Source: Caprimulgus europaeus (Eukaryota > Chordata > Aves > Caprimulgiformes > Caprimulgidae). From it: a stretch of DNA of 64,000 nt. The number at the start of each line of letters is the position of its first letter. Positions within the stretch are counted from its first letter, which is position 1. The translations under genes and the position numbers were made by a program. The notes below the pieces were generated by a model, which saw only the letters and a program-made list of their open reading frames with translations, made no database searches and was not told where the DNA came from. Shown here piece by piece: positions 1 through 10,984 of the stretch. The stretch lies in the NCBI GenBank assembly GCA_907165065.1, contig OU015543.1, positions 12,196,096-12,260,095 on the forward strand, written 5' to 3'.

Positions 1-1284
1 GCATTCCTTGGTTTTTTTCCCCTCAAGTTCACAGATCCAAGTTATACAGAAAAGCTTTTTCCTATTCCCCTCACTCCTCCCCATCCAGGCTCCAACCTGA
101 GACAGGCAGGGACTGAGCTGGGAAGGGAGAAAAGGGGAGGAAAAGAGAGGGGAGAGCAAAGCAGGAAAGCAAATGGTTTGAAAAAGTCCCTTTATTACTT
201 CCAACATCACCAAAAATTGCAAGGCAGCCAAGTGTCCTCAGCTGGTACAAATTTACCTCTTTTTTATCCTTCCCCTTTTTTTTTTTCTTCCCCCACCCCC
301 CCTTTTTTTTTTTTTTTAATCCAATCTTTTCTGTACTCTCCCAGCCCAGCCCCTGGCAGCCCCTCCAAGACTCAGGGCTCTGCAGTTTTCCATCTCTTGG
401 CCAACTCCATCCCTTGAATAAAAGCACCCCTGACTGTACGTGCTCCACAGAGCAGCAGTGCTTTAAATGCATCTCTTGCTGGGACACAGACCAGAAGAGA
501 AATGCAAAGGGACCAGGATTTGTTGTCTTTACAGTGTCATCATTCTCCATTTACTCTCAGATGTCCAATTGTCACCACGCCAGGCTGGCAATAGCGAGTG
601 GGGCTGTGGATGCTCAGGATGAGCCCACAAGTTCCCCCTGAGCTCCCTCCCCGAGGGGGTTTTGCTGCCAAGACCTTACACAGTTCCAGCCCTACCAAGG
701 GAGTGAGATTTGATGTGACAGACATTGTCAAGAGGCATCCAGGCACCCGCTTGGTGAGTGTCACCCACCAGCAGCACGGAGAAGGAAGGGAGAGAAGGTG
801 GCAGCTCTGGGTGACCCTCCCAGGACAGCACTGGGAAGATGGACAGACAGATGGGTGACAAAGGGTCTGGAGCACACTTCTTATGAGGAACACCTGAGGG
901 AACCGGGGGTGCTGAGCCTGGAGAAAAGGAGGCTGAGGGGAGACCTCCTGGCTCTGTCCAACTCCCTGACAGGAGGGTGGAGAGAGGTGGGGGTGGGTCT
1001 GTTCAACCAAGGAACAGGACAAGAGGAAATGGGCTCCAGTTGTGGCCAGGGCAGTTGAGATGGGATGTGAGGAAGAATTTCTTTGCTGAAAGGGTTCTGA
1101 GGCATTGGAAGGGGTTGCCCAGGGCAGTGGTGGAGTCCCCATCCCTGGAGGGATTGAAGAGTCGTGTAGACACAGTGCTGAGGGACATGGGTCAGTGGGG
1201 ACTGGTCAGTGTTGGGTTCATGATGGGACTCAATGATCTTATCCCAGGCAATTCTGGGATGTTCTGGGATGTTCTGTGACTTAC
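1..1284 (-). other. SLC39A11 intron after coding exon 5 (partial)
   Basis: This intron starts at donor GTAAGT (1284-1283) and continues off the left edge. It holds pyrimidine-rich tracts (T/C homopolymers at about 275-320) and a plus-strand CR1 fragment at 855-1241. Nothing else is recognisable in 1-850. Confidence 0.8.
855..1241 (+). mobile_element. CR1 LINE fragment
   Basis: This is a 3' portion of a CR1 retrotransposon in plus orientation, recognised by the order of CR1 landmarks: CTGAGCCTGGAGAA, a GATGTGAGGAAGAATTTC block, GGTTGCCCAGGGCAG, and GGACTCAATGATCTT near the 3' end. Short TTCTGGGATG repeats then continue to about 1279, next to the exon 5 donor, and may be its degenerate tail. 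It is close to 97% identical by eye to the copy at 38799. Confidence 0.9.
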
Positions 1285-1455
1285 CTGGGATGTTGTGGAT
1301 GGTTATTGCCAGGATCATCAGCATAATTCGCCTCCAGCTGCTGCTGCCGGCCGTCAGGGCACTGTCCCTGGGGGTGGGGAATGTTGGGGGGCTGTCTGGC
1401 AGGCTGGACCCCACACCCTTCCTCCTCTGGTAGGGCTCCCCATTCTCACCTTTAT
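1285..1455 (-). CDS. SLC39A11: SLC39A11 (ZIP11) coding exon 5, to the HNxP metal motif
   Basis: This 171-bp exon runs from acceptor GTACCCCCAG to donor CCAG with GTAAGT, phase 1 at both ends. It encodes residue 151 (D, split codon) to P207 plus the first base of codon 208. It starts DKGENGEPYQRRK, continues through a Pro/Ser-rich cytosolic loop, then SSSWRRIMLMILAITIHNIP. The last part is transmembrane helix 4 with His and Asn of the ZIP signature HNxPEG, which forms the intramembrane metal site. The Glu codon is split across the next intron and completed outside the window. A plus-strand CR1 fragment ends about 40 bp beyond the donor. Confidence 0.96.
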
Positions 1456-3712
1456 CTGGGGGTACAGAAAACAGCTGGGTCAGCCAAGAGGGTGACAGAC
1501 AGACAGCTGGGCATCTCCTTCCTCCCCTCCCAGAAGGAAAAAGCAAAGAGAAGGAAAAACAGTGACCAAAGCAGGGATGAAGGCGTGTGTGCTTCCCCCC
1601 CCACCCCCCCTTGTTGCAGGTGAGGGTAGGGGGTTTCACCCCAAGCAAACTGCAGAGCACGTGGGGCAGGGAGACCCTGAGGCAAAGCACTTCATTCCCA
1701 GCCTCCTCCTCCTCCTCTTCCTCCCAGGATCTGATCCCAGCCCCATGCAGCTCCCCAGCATCAGCCTCCAGGCTCACACCCCATCTGGCAGGGATGAGCT
1801 CAAGGGCCAGTGGCTGATGAGGATGATGAGGATGATTAGGACAGAGCTGTCAGGCAGCAGCCACAGTGACCCACGGTAAGACCATCCCTGGCAGGTCTGG
1901 GGTTCCACTGCCTTCACTGATGAGGGAAAATCCCGTGACACATCATTTTGATTTCACTCTGGTCACCAAACGAGTGCACTGAGCCATATTTAGTGACTAT
2001 TTGTTCCACTACCAAAAGATTTGCTGCTGCAATTTGCTAAGACATCAGCAGATCACCCCAGGCTCTCCCAGACCTCTGCTCCCAGCAGGACCATTACTAT
2101 CAGCTCTATTTCAACCAGTTCTTTAAAAACACGTCACGAAAAACCAAGCCAAATCAGGGCTGTGAAGGGTGGAACAAGCACCAGGCAGCATCACAATAAA
2201 GCTACACACACACACACCAAGATCTTCACTGTTCACCTTCAGCATGAAAAGGTGATGGGAAGCCAAGAAACGAGGAGCAACAAATCCCTCAACCTCCCAC
2301 AGCAACAGCTACGGCTTCGTGTTAAAAATCTGACATTTAGACAATATAATTCTCTCTCCTTGGATTTACAGCATTGTCTCTCCTGTCCCTTGACCCACCC
2401 TCTCCAAGGGGTTGGTTTTTTTTTTGCAGACACAATGTAAGGAGCTGTCTGCAGTGGTTTGCACACAATGCCAATGGTTATCACTGCAGGATGCCGCCCG
2501 ACGCTCCCGCTGCACGTCGCATTTTCAGCACCAATTAAGAACCTCAGCATAAAAGGACTCATGCAAATGGACACATGAGGTCACCTTGGGAAAGCAAGGG
2601 TGTCAGCACCACTGCATTTTGTCATCTGGAACAAAAACCAGACATGGAAAGGCATCCTAAAACAGTCCTCAACAACAGAGAACATTAAACCAAGAATTTA
2701 ATGTATTTTGGTACTAAAAAACCTGGGTAAAGATTCAAACTCCACTTGTCTGCAGTGAGACCGGATGGTTCTCCAGCAAATTCCTTCCTGTCACCTCCTG
2801 GGCTACAGGAGTGTCCCTGGAGAGTGTCACCAGGGCTGCAAACCACAACACCCACGACTTTTGACTCTCAAAGTGCCGTCGCTGCTGCCGCTCTGCGAAC
2901 AGAGCAGGATGCTGCACGGAGAGACACTGCCACTGTCATCAGCTGTACAGAGCCAGACACTTTCTGTCCCCAAATCCTAGCCCAGCCACTAATGGCAAAG
3001 CTTCCTCCTAGCTGGAGGACACAGAGATAAATATTTTTTTCAAGTGATGGCAAAGAGAACCAGCTCCAGCAGAGCAGCTTGGCCAGTTCACTGCAGGAAC
3101 ATTGGCACAGCAGACCCCTGGCACCAGGGCAGCCAAGGCTGAAACCACTTCCAGATGAAATCCTCTCCCTCTGCCAGACCCCTGGATTACTTTAATTGCT
3201 TGGCTCTCATCCCCCTGGCCCCACAAACAGTGTTATCCTCAGCTGACACTGCTCTGGTCACCAACACTGCCCCATGGAGCTACACCCAGAGCGCTGCCAG
3301 CAGCTCCATCACCGCAGTGTGATGGCTGCGGGGCCACCCAAGCACCCATCCCAAAAAAAACAGGGTGATTTGAGGATGCAGAGAGGTGCAGGAATCCCTC
3401 ACCAGGGTCAAGGGCTTTCCAAAGAGGAAGGAAAACAATTTATATGACATTTGGAGAACACCACTGAGATTGAAGTGACAAAACACCAGCGTTAAATAAA
3501 AGCGTAAGTGACGGCAACGCCGCGGCAGCCAGGGCAAGGGCGGCTCTCCAGGTGAGGTACGAAGGGAGGGTGAATGCTGCAAACAGAGATTCTGGTGCCT
3601 GCTGGGGAAATTTTGCTTTTTCAAGACTTCAGGTATCTGCTGGGGAATGCAGGGAAAATGCAGAACGTCCCATCAGGGACTTGTTTGGTTGCTGCAGCAC
3701 CTCCGCTGCGCT

Positions 3713-3826
3713 CGCAGCACCAGCGGAGCTGACACCAGGCTCCCTGCTCCCGCAGCACCAGCGGAGCTGACACCAGGCTCCCTGCTCCCGCAGCACCAGC
3801 GGAGCTGACACCAGGCTCCCTGCTCC
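3713..3826. repeat. 38-bp minisatellite, 3 copies
   Basis: Three consecutive near-perfect 38-bp units start at 3713, 3751 and 3789, each beginning CGCAGCACCAGCGGAGC. A partial related sequence precedes them. Confidence 0.95.
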
Positions 3827-4084
3827 ATCCTTACCAATTTGCTTCTATTTTTTCACCTTTTTCTTTTCCCCCCTGCCCATTTCACACTGTGACCTGGTTC
3901 AGTCCCTCTTTAGCATTTCTGACTTTAAGGCTGTGCTTAAAAACAAACCCAAGCTGTTGTCTCCAGAGAAGCATGTGCCATCCGAGCCCATATCCAACAC
4001 ATCCTCCTCTGCAATCTTAGATCTTTCTTTCTCTCTTTCTCACCTACTCCAGCTCCACCCCAGGACCAGGCTTAGGCTGGAGCC

Positions 4085-4109
4085 TTCCTCCTCCTCCTCC
4101 TCCTCCTCT
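4085..4109. repeat. (CTC)n microsatellite
   Basis: An uninterrupted run of about eight CTC triplets. Confidence 0.95.
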
Positions 4110-5229
4110 GGGTTTATCCAGTCTCTCCTTCCAGCTGCAGCACAGCATGTAACAAGACATCAAGTCAAGGAACCATCCATCACCCCACGTCGCTGCTCTG
4201 GACAAGTTCTTGACCACATCACCCTCATCTTTTTGGGGATAAACTGAACAAAATGAGGAAAACCAGGGATTTACATCATCAGGGAAGATCTGATCGTTAC
4301 AGTAGGGCTGATGTCCATCTGCTCCCAGGCAGGGGATGGGCACAGGAGGCAGGAGTACTTCACCCAGAGCCATGGGTGGAAACCCCAGATGTCTCAGTTC
4401 CTGTCCCCATGGTTTGGGCAGAATGAGCCAAAAAATAAAAAACTTTAAAAAATCCAAACCTCTCAAGCTGTTCTTCACTTGGCACTTAACAGAACTGATA
4501 AACCAAATGTCATCAGCGTTTCCAAAAACCTAACTTTCTGGCTCAGAACAAAACAGCTCAGCCTTGGCATCTGCTCTGCTCACAAGGACATCGATTTGTC
4601 CCCCTGCTGTCACACTCCTGTCCCCTTCTCAGCTGTTCCTCACACACCATTACCTGGGGAATGGCAGCTCTCCCTGGATTGGCAGCAGGGTAAAAGAGGG
4701 GGAAATCTATGGGAAACAATCAAAACAGATGCAGCTCTACCAGGAGAAGTGCTGAGGGTGGTTTGGATGGACAATTTGAACACAAAATTGCCTCTCACAC
4801 AACTTATGGGTGCATTAGGAGAAGATAAAGACAGCGACACTAAGACCAGGGAGACAATCCCAACATAATTTTCCCAGTAGCATCACATATAACAGCGAGG
4901 CTACAAACCACACATGGGTCAAGCAAGGTGTTTTGCTTCCAATTGCTGTGTGGAAAGGAAAAAAAAAAAGATAATTATAGTGGCCTGATGATACCAGCTC
5001 CCAGTGTTGGCCACAGCATGGGAAGGGACTCGTGTGGCTGTCATCCAAAATGCAGCACCCAAAGTGCTCCCAGTTGGAAATGCTACAGGTTAAGGGGAAG
5101 AAAATAGTAATTATGGCTAAACATGGACTTGGCTGAAAATCAGGAAAGCCTCAATAGCAAATTGGAGCAGTGATAAGAGCAGAACAAGGGGTGGCTTTTA
5201 CAGAGTAGCTGACACAATCAAACAAGGGG

Positions 5230-5600
5230 ACTCACAAGAACGTTGCCAAGACAATTATGTGGCAAATAATTATCTGTGCCACATACATTATTTTAAGTCT
5301 TGTTCACTAAAACACTCTCCTCTATATATCCCACTCGATTTATCATTATTGAATTTCTTAGTAAAGCTGCAGGGCAAAAATTCTGCCAAAAGTTTAATTA
5401 CATATGTGCAGCCTGCTGCATTTTTCATATCCTCTGCAGCCAGCACTGGAAAAAGATAAATGGCTTTGAGTATGGCTTAAACTGCTGGTGAAATATAAAA
5501 ACCAACTGGCTTCTTATCAGCATGTGAAATGGCTTTTTATTTTTGATTATTTCTTAATGAAAACTGTTTGCATTAGCCGTGAGCTCAGCTCCATTGCACT
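5230..5600. promoter_or_regulatory. Candidate conserved noncoding block
   Basis: A repeat-free AT-rich stretch with many homeodomain-like and POU-like words (AATTAT, TTTAATTAC, TTTGCATTAG), flanked by more GC-rich, CT-run intron. Conservation is inferred from texture only and was not tested. Confidence 0.3.
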
Positions 5601-6716
5601 CGGGAGCGGTGCACAAACAGAGGGACACACTATTTACTCTGTGCTCAAAAACCCCTCTTCACCACACTACTTGAGCTCCCCAATTCAAACCAAAGCCTGT
5701 GGAGCTCTCTAGCTTGTCACATCTGCTTTAGAGCCCTTCTCCTCCTCTCCAATTAGGTCTGGCTTTAGCCTTGCCTCTCTCCTACAGCTTGAGGTTAAAC
5801 CTGCTCAACCAGGCTGCTGGGCTGGGGCTGTTCAAATCCCCATCAGCAAAAATCTGTGTGAGGAGCCCATACAACCTTTCTTAGGTGGCCTGAGACCCAT
5901 TTTAGTCTTGATTCAGCTGTAAACCTGCCCCTCCAGCCCAGTCTCATGGCACCACAGAGAGATATGGGCTGGGGGGCTGGAAAGATCTTTCTCCATGCAG
6001 GAGCAAATGTGCTCATGAGAACCTGGAGCCTCCCTTGGCTGAAGATGCTGGAAGGAAAAACATTTACAGCTCCAAAATCCTCCTTCATCTTCTCCTCATC
6101 AATTTCCCCATCAAATTCTTGCAACAAGGCTTTGCCTCACCAAGAAGGGATCTGGATGTCCAGCAGCTGAGGGCAGGGATCTCCAGGCTCTCGCAGCCTC
6201 TCCGAGGTTTCTTCCTTCAGATTTAACTTGTGAGGGATGAATTTAGAACAATTCTATAAAAATTTGTCAGTTCCCATCTCTAAAGTGTGGGAGAAGAGGA
6301 GACAGTGCCAAGCAGGGATGCACAACAGACTTATTAAAACCTATAATTAACTGCTGCTTGAAGGTTATTTGTAAAAGTTATTTGGTGTCGACACACACAG
6401 GAGCAAGGCAAAGGGAAAAAAAGCATCAAAAACTCTTATTTATAAAATTTCCAGCAAACACTGCCAAGTTCCTCCCAGCTCTGCTCTCGTTATTGCCATC
6501 ACCTGCTCGTTTGCAGCTGGAGATCTGTATTGTGCATTACAGCTGTGCTATGAAAACCAGGAGAGCTGAGCACGCCCGGCCTGAGCCCTCGTCTGGAGCT
6601 GGGGTAGGGAGGAGGGAACCATGTGCTAAAGAAAAGGATCCCACCAGGAGCTGCCACCCCTTCCTGAGGGGCACAAAATAATTGCATGTTAAATTCTCTC
6701 TGAGATAAATCAAAAT

Positions 6717-7109
6717 AGGTCACTTGGGTTGTTCAGCCTGGAGGAGAGGAGACTGAGAGGAGATCTCATCATGGTCTGGAACTTCCTCCCAAGGGGCAGA
6801 GCAGGGGCAGGCGCTGAGCTCTTCTCTCTGGCCACCAACGCCAGGAGCAGAGGCCATGGCAGGAAGATGTGGCAGGGGAGGGGGAGGTTGGCCATGAGGA
6901 AAAGGTTCTTGAGGCAGAGGGTGGTGGAGCACTGGCACAGGCTCCCCAGGGAGGTGCTGATGGCCCCAAGCCTGACAAGATTCCAGCAGCATTTGGCCAA
7001 GGCCCTCAGGGACATGGTGTGAATGTTGGGATTGTCCTGTGCAGGGACAGGAGCTGGACTCCATCATCCTTGTGGGTCCCTTCCAGCTCACAACATTCCA
7101 TGATTCTTT
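6717..7109 (+). mobile_element. CR1 LINE fragment
   Basis: The 3' end of a CR1 element from TTGTTCAGCCTGGAG through GAGATCTCATCATGG and GGCTCCCCAGGGAGG to the tail ATTCCATGATTCTTT. It is the same subfamily as the copies at 18118, 31770 and 35968 (shared GGCCACCAACGCCAGG block). The ORFs in it are remnants. Confidence 0.93.
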
Positions 7110-7965
7110 AAATATATTTTTTATATATGAAAATGTCTGATTCCCCAAGGCCTGAGAGCCAACCCAAGCCCCTTCCAGAAGTTCTCACCCGCACAGCAAG
7201 CCTGATGCTGTTAACAACGCTGCAAATCCACACCCTCCCCCTGCTCCACTCATCCCCATCAACCCTTGATGCTCCATTAACTTGCAGCAGATGTAACCAA
7301 TGTTTGTGGCACTTGAGCTTCATCCCTGTGCCACACAGGTCCCATCAGTCCTTCCACTCTGCAAAATCCACCCTGGACTCCACCTCTTGCTGCAACACAA
7401 AGACACTGCTGCTTGTGTGAGGTGCAAAGGATCACAGCCAGGCAGTGGGAGCATCTCCACAGGTCTGCAGAGACCCTGGGTGGGGGGCAGAGGGAGGACC
7501 ACCCCGGTACAGAGCATCCCTCCTTCATCTGAAGGCTATGGGATGCAGCCAGTGCTGCCCCAGGAGGCATCCCCAGCACACCCCTCCATGCACAGACCAG
7601 TGTGCACCATCTCCTCCTCTTCAGCCTCTCATTTTCCTTCCTTTTTTGACCATCAGGAAACCCCAGAAGAGAAACTGCCTCAAAAATCAACAGCCACAGC
7701 CCTGGGGAAGCAGAGCCAGACACACACACACGCACCCAGCATCACCCACGCATCGCTCTGCATCCCAGCAGCAGCACAGTATGCCTCCTGAGGACACCAC
7801 CCTTGTCTTTCCTCATCATCATTTTCTCTTTTTAAAGGCTTTTTTTTTTTTCCAGGATTATTGGCAGCACTGAAGCCATCAGTTCAACTGCCCTCTCCAT
7901 CCCAGAGTGCCCACACGTACTTGAAGCTATTCCTCACGCAGGCTGGTAGTGAGCAATGGGTGCTC

Positions 7966-8186
7966 GTCCTCCTCCTAAACTTCTCCATGTCCCCCTCCTA
8001 AACTTCTCCACATCCTCATTTTCCTCATCCCCCTCCTAAACTTCTCCACATCCTCATTTTCCTCATCCTCCCCCTAAACTTCTCCACATCCTCATTTTCC
8101 TCATCCTCCTCCTAAACTTCTCCACATCCTCATTTTCCTCACCCTCCTCCTAAACTTCTCCTCATCCTCATTTTCCTCATCCTCCT
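7966..8186. repeat. 38-39-bp minisatellite, about 6 copies
   Basis: The unit contains CTAAACTTCTCCACATCC followed by TCATTTTCCTCATCC. The units are pyrimidine-rich on plus and so form a long purine tract on the gene strand. Confidence 0.95.
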
Positions 8187-8934
8187 TGTGTGGCTGCAGC
8201 AGGAATTCAGGGAGCACACAAGGACCTGGATGCTGATGAGCAGATGGGTGTTAGTGAGCATCTGCTCCCTGCCACCACACAGGCACGCTGCTCTTCCCTA
8301 ACACCTCCATAAGAGGCTTTAATTACCAGAAGTAATTAAGCACAGCAGCTCTTTGGGGATAACTGCTCTCCCCGTGGCAGACAGGTACAGGGAGAGGCAG
8401 CGAGTGCCAGGCAGAGGGGAGCAGGCAGGAGCCCCAGGTCACGTATCCCTGCTCTGAGCAGATCTGCCAGCCCCCATCACACAGGAGCTGGAAATAAAAC
8501 TGCCAAGGGAAAAGGTTTTCTTGTAAGGAATGAGCCCTCAAAAGCAGGAAAAATCCAGCTCCTGGGAAGTCTGCAGGCAGAGAGCAAAGCTGTGGAACAA
8601 GGAGCTCCTCACAGTTGTCCAATTATGGTCAAAATAAGGGTATTTTTTTTTAAATAGATTTATTTACTGCTAGCAAAAGCTTGGTCTGCTCAAGCCAAGA
8701 GCACAGACTGCCCAGGCTCCAAGCACCCAGCAGAGCCCAGTGCCATCAACCTGCCACCACACCAGGCACTGTGGCAGGGACAGAAGCAGGACACCCATTG
8801 ACACCCATTTGCAAGTTGCAGTGACCACAAGCCCAGCCCATTGGCATGATCTCACCCCTCCAGCCCCCCCCCAATAGGTAACAAATTCATTTTCCAATGT
8901 TTCTGGCAGATAAAAGAGGTCCCTGCATCTGCTC

Positions 8935-9100
8935 AGGCTTTCAGAGAGGAAGATAAATAGAGTGTCATGACTCACTGTCTATTAGGCGCCTTCATTTATC
9001 CAAGCGTGCACAGGAGCTTTCATAAAAGGTTGTTTAATTCAGCATGACTGACTGCCACTTGCTCTCAGACACAAGATTATTGCCAGGATCTGTCTGAAAT
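8935..9100. promoter_or_regulatory. Candidate conserved noncoding block
   Basis: This block contains GATAAATAG, an AP-1-like TGACTCA (8968-8974), TTTAATTCAGC and a CTTTCATAAAAGG segment in repeat-free sequence. The call rests on composition and motif density only. Confidence 0.3.
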
Positions 9101-10104
9101 TTGGAGTCAGGAGGATGCTGGAGGGTGCCAACCTGCCCTGTGCTGGCACCAGCCCCGTCGGGTCCCTCCTCCATTCTATTTCCAAAGAGAACTTCAGCTA
9201 CGGAGCAAAGAGGAGCCTGATACCCCCAAAAAAAACAGCTCAAAAAATCACCTCAGTAACAACTCAGCCTGAAAAGAGACCTGGGATGATTTCAGTGCTC
9301 CCATGGGACTCAGCACATCCCCTTCCTGCAACGCTCCCACCTATTGCTCTGGAGCATCCTTGGTGGTGCTGCACCACTTCATCTCCCTTCCCAGCCTCCC
9401 CCTGACTTTCCAAGCACCACCTTCATCCCACCAAATCTTGATCCTAATGCACAAACTTCTCGAGTCTCACATGAAATTACTGCTCCAGCCCTCCCCATGC
9501 CATCACTTATGGCCCAGGAAATCCCACACAGGCAGATCCACAACGCACAGACCTTCCCTGCTGCCCCACCACTGCTGATCCTTCCAGCTGCCATCTAATT
9601 CCTGCACCCAGGAAAGCCCCCATCCTCCCAAAGCACTTTGGGGTGCACTTTTGAATGGGAAAATGAATCTGTAAGCTCTTCATCCAGAGGGAAAGGTGAC
9701 AGAGGAATGCAACAAAGAGAAGAAACAGCACAGGTTGGCCCAAGTTGGCCCAGACAAACCAACTCTCTGGCAATCTCAGCTGGATGCATTAAACCAGCAC
9801 CTGATTCCTCCAGAGCTGCAGGGATTCGCTCTCACAGACACCAAACCCCTGTTCAGACTCATGTCAATGCCATGGCAGCCTCTTCCATGAGGATGTGGAG
9901 GACAATGGTCATGGCACAGGCTTTGAAGAAGAGTCTGCTGGAGGAGGGTCCCACGCTGCACCCACTGTGCAAGGGGGGATCCCAGCACTGGGAACCACCT
10001 GAACCCCATCACCACACGCTCCTGCCCCAGGAACCACCCTGGTAAGGCATGGGACCTCCAGGCAAGCCATGCCACCAAGGCTACTGCCTGGTGAAGGACC
10101 AGAT

Positions 10105-10330
10105 ATTAGATGTGAGGAAGAAATTCATCACTGTGAGGATGGTGAGACCCTGGCCCAGGTTGGCCAGAGAAGCTGTGGCTGCTCCTCCCTGGAAGTGTTC
10201 TGGGCCAGGTTGGATGAGGCTTTGAGCAACCTGGTCTAGTGGAAGGTGTCCCTGCTGCTGGCAGGGGGGTTGGGACTGGAGGAGCTTTCAGGTCCCTCCC
10301 AACCCAAACCATTCAATAATTCTATAACCA
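10105..10330 (+). mobile_element. CR1 LINE fragment
   Basis: A short CR1 3' end, beginning at GATGTGAGGAAGAAATTC and ending CCCAACCCAAACC plus the octamer-like tail ATTCTATAA. It is the subfamily with TGGTCTAGTGGAAGGTG, as at 32217, 35821, 36812, 43476 and 58200. Confidence 0.93.
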
Positions 10331-10479
10331 AAATCCAAGTGCCAGAGGTGACATGGCATCAGCCAGGCACATGGTGGCAACCTGCACTAATAACAAGGTC
10401 AAGGTGCTGCTTGCCCCTTGGGGACACTGATTGCCTAAAGCCAGAAGACAGGAGGAACGGGAAAAACCTCACTGCCCTG

Positions 10480-10745
10480 TTGGTGGTGTTTAAAGATGAA
10501 TTTATTGGGCAAGAGCCACAGCACAACGTTCAGTGTAATTACATGCACCAGGTCCTTTTAAGCAAACTAATTCATGCTAACTTCCAAGAGCTCTTTAAAG
10601 AGTTCCCAGCAGATAAAGTGCATCACTGAATCATTTTGTGCTGGAATTTCACACATTTGAGTTAATTTAATCACTTCATTTCAGAGGGCTGAGCTATGTT
10701 CGGATCTCTGATCCTTAGCAGGGAACAGCTTCTGATCTGAGCCAG
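10480..10745. promoter_or_regulatory. Candidate conserved noncoding block
   Basis: A balanced, repeat-free block with GTGTAATTACATGC, AAACTAATTCATGC, GTTAATTTAATCAC and two copies of an AGATCAGATC-like palindromic word near 10.74 kb. It follows a CR1 fragment by about 150 bp. Conservation is untested. Confidence 0.3.
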
Positions 10746-10942
10746 ATCAGATGCAGCAAATCTCTAAAGGAAGGAAAAAAAAAAACAACAAACCCCAAAT
10801 AATCTCATTACCTGCTGAAAAAAACAGGAATTTTTACCAGGAGCTACTAAGGGACCAGACAGATCTCCTGCTCTGGGCTCAGATGATAATCACACACCAA
10901 TGGGGGCACCTGGGAGGACGGGGCTCACACTGACCCTCCTCC

Positions 10943-10984
10943 AAGCAGCCCCAAGGTAGCCACAAGGTAGCTCCAAGGTAGCCT
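10943..10984. repeat. 12-bp short tandem repeat
   Basis: Three to four units of the form CCAAGGTAGC with small variation. GGTAGC recurs on plus and GCTACC on the gene strand. Confidence 0.85.

Noticed and set aside
881..1777. 298-codon minus-strand ORF covering SLC39A11 exon 5
   Set aside because: Only 171 bp of it (1285-1455) is protein-like and bounded by splice sites. The rest is CR1 antisense and intron.
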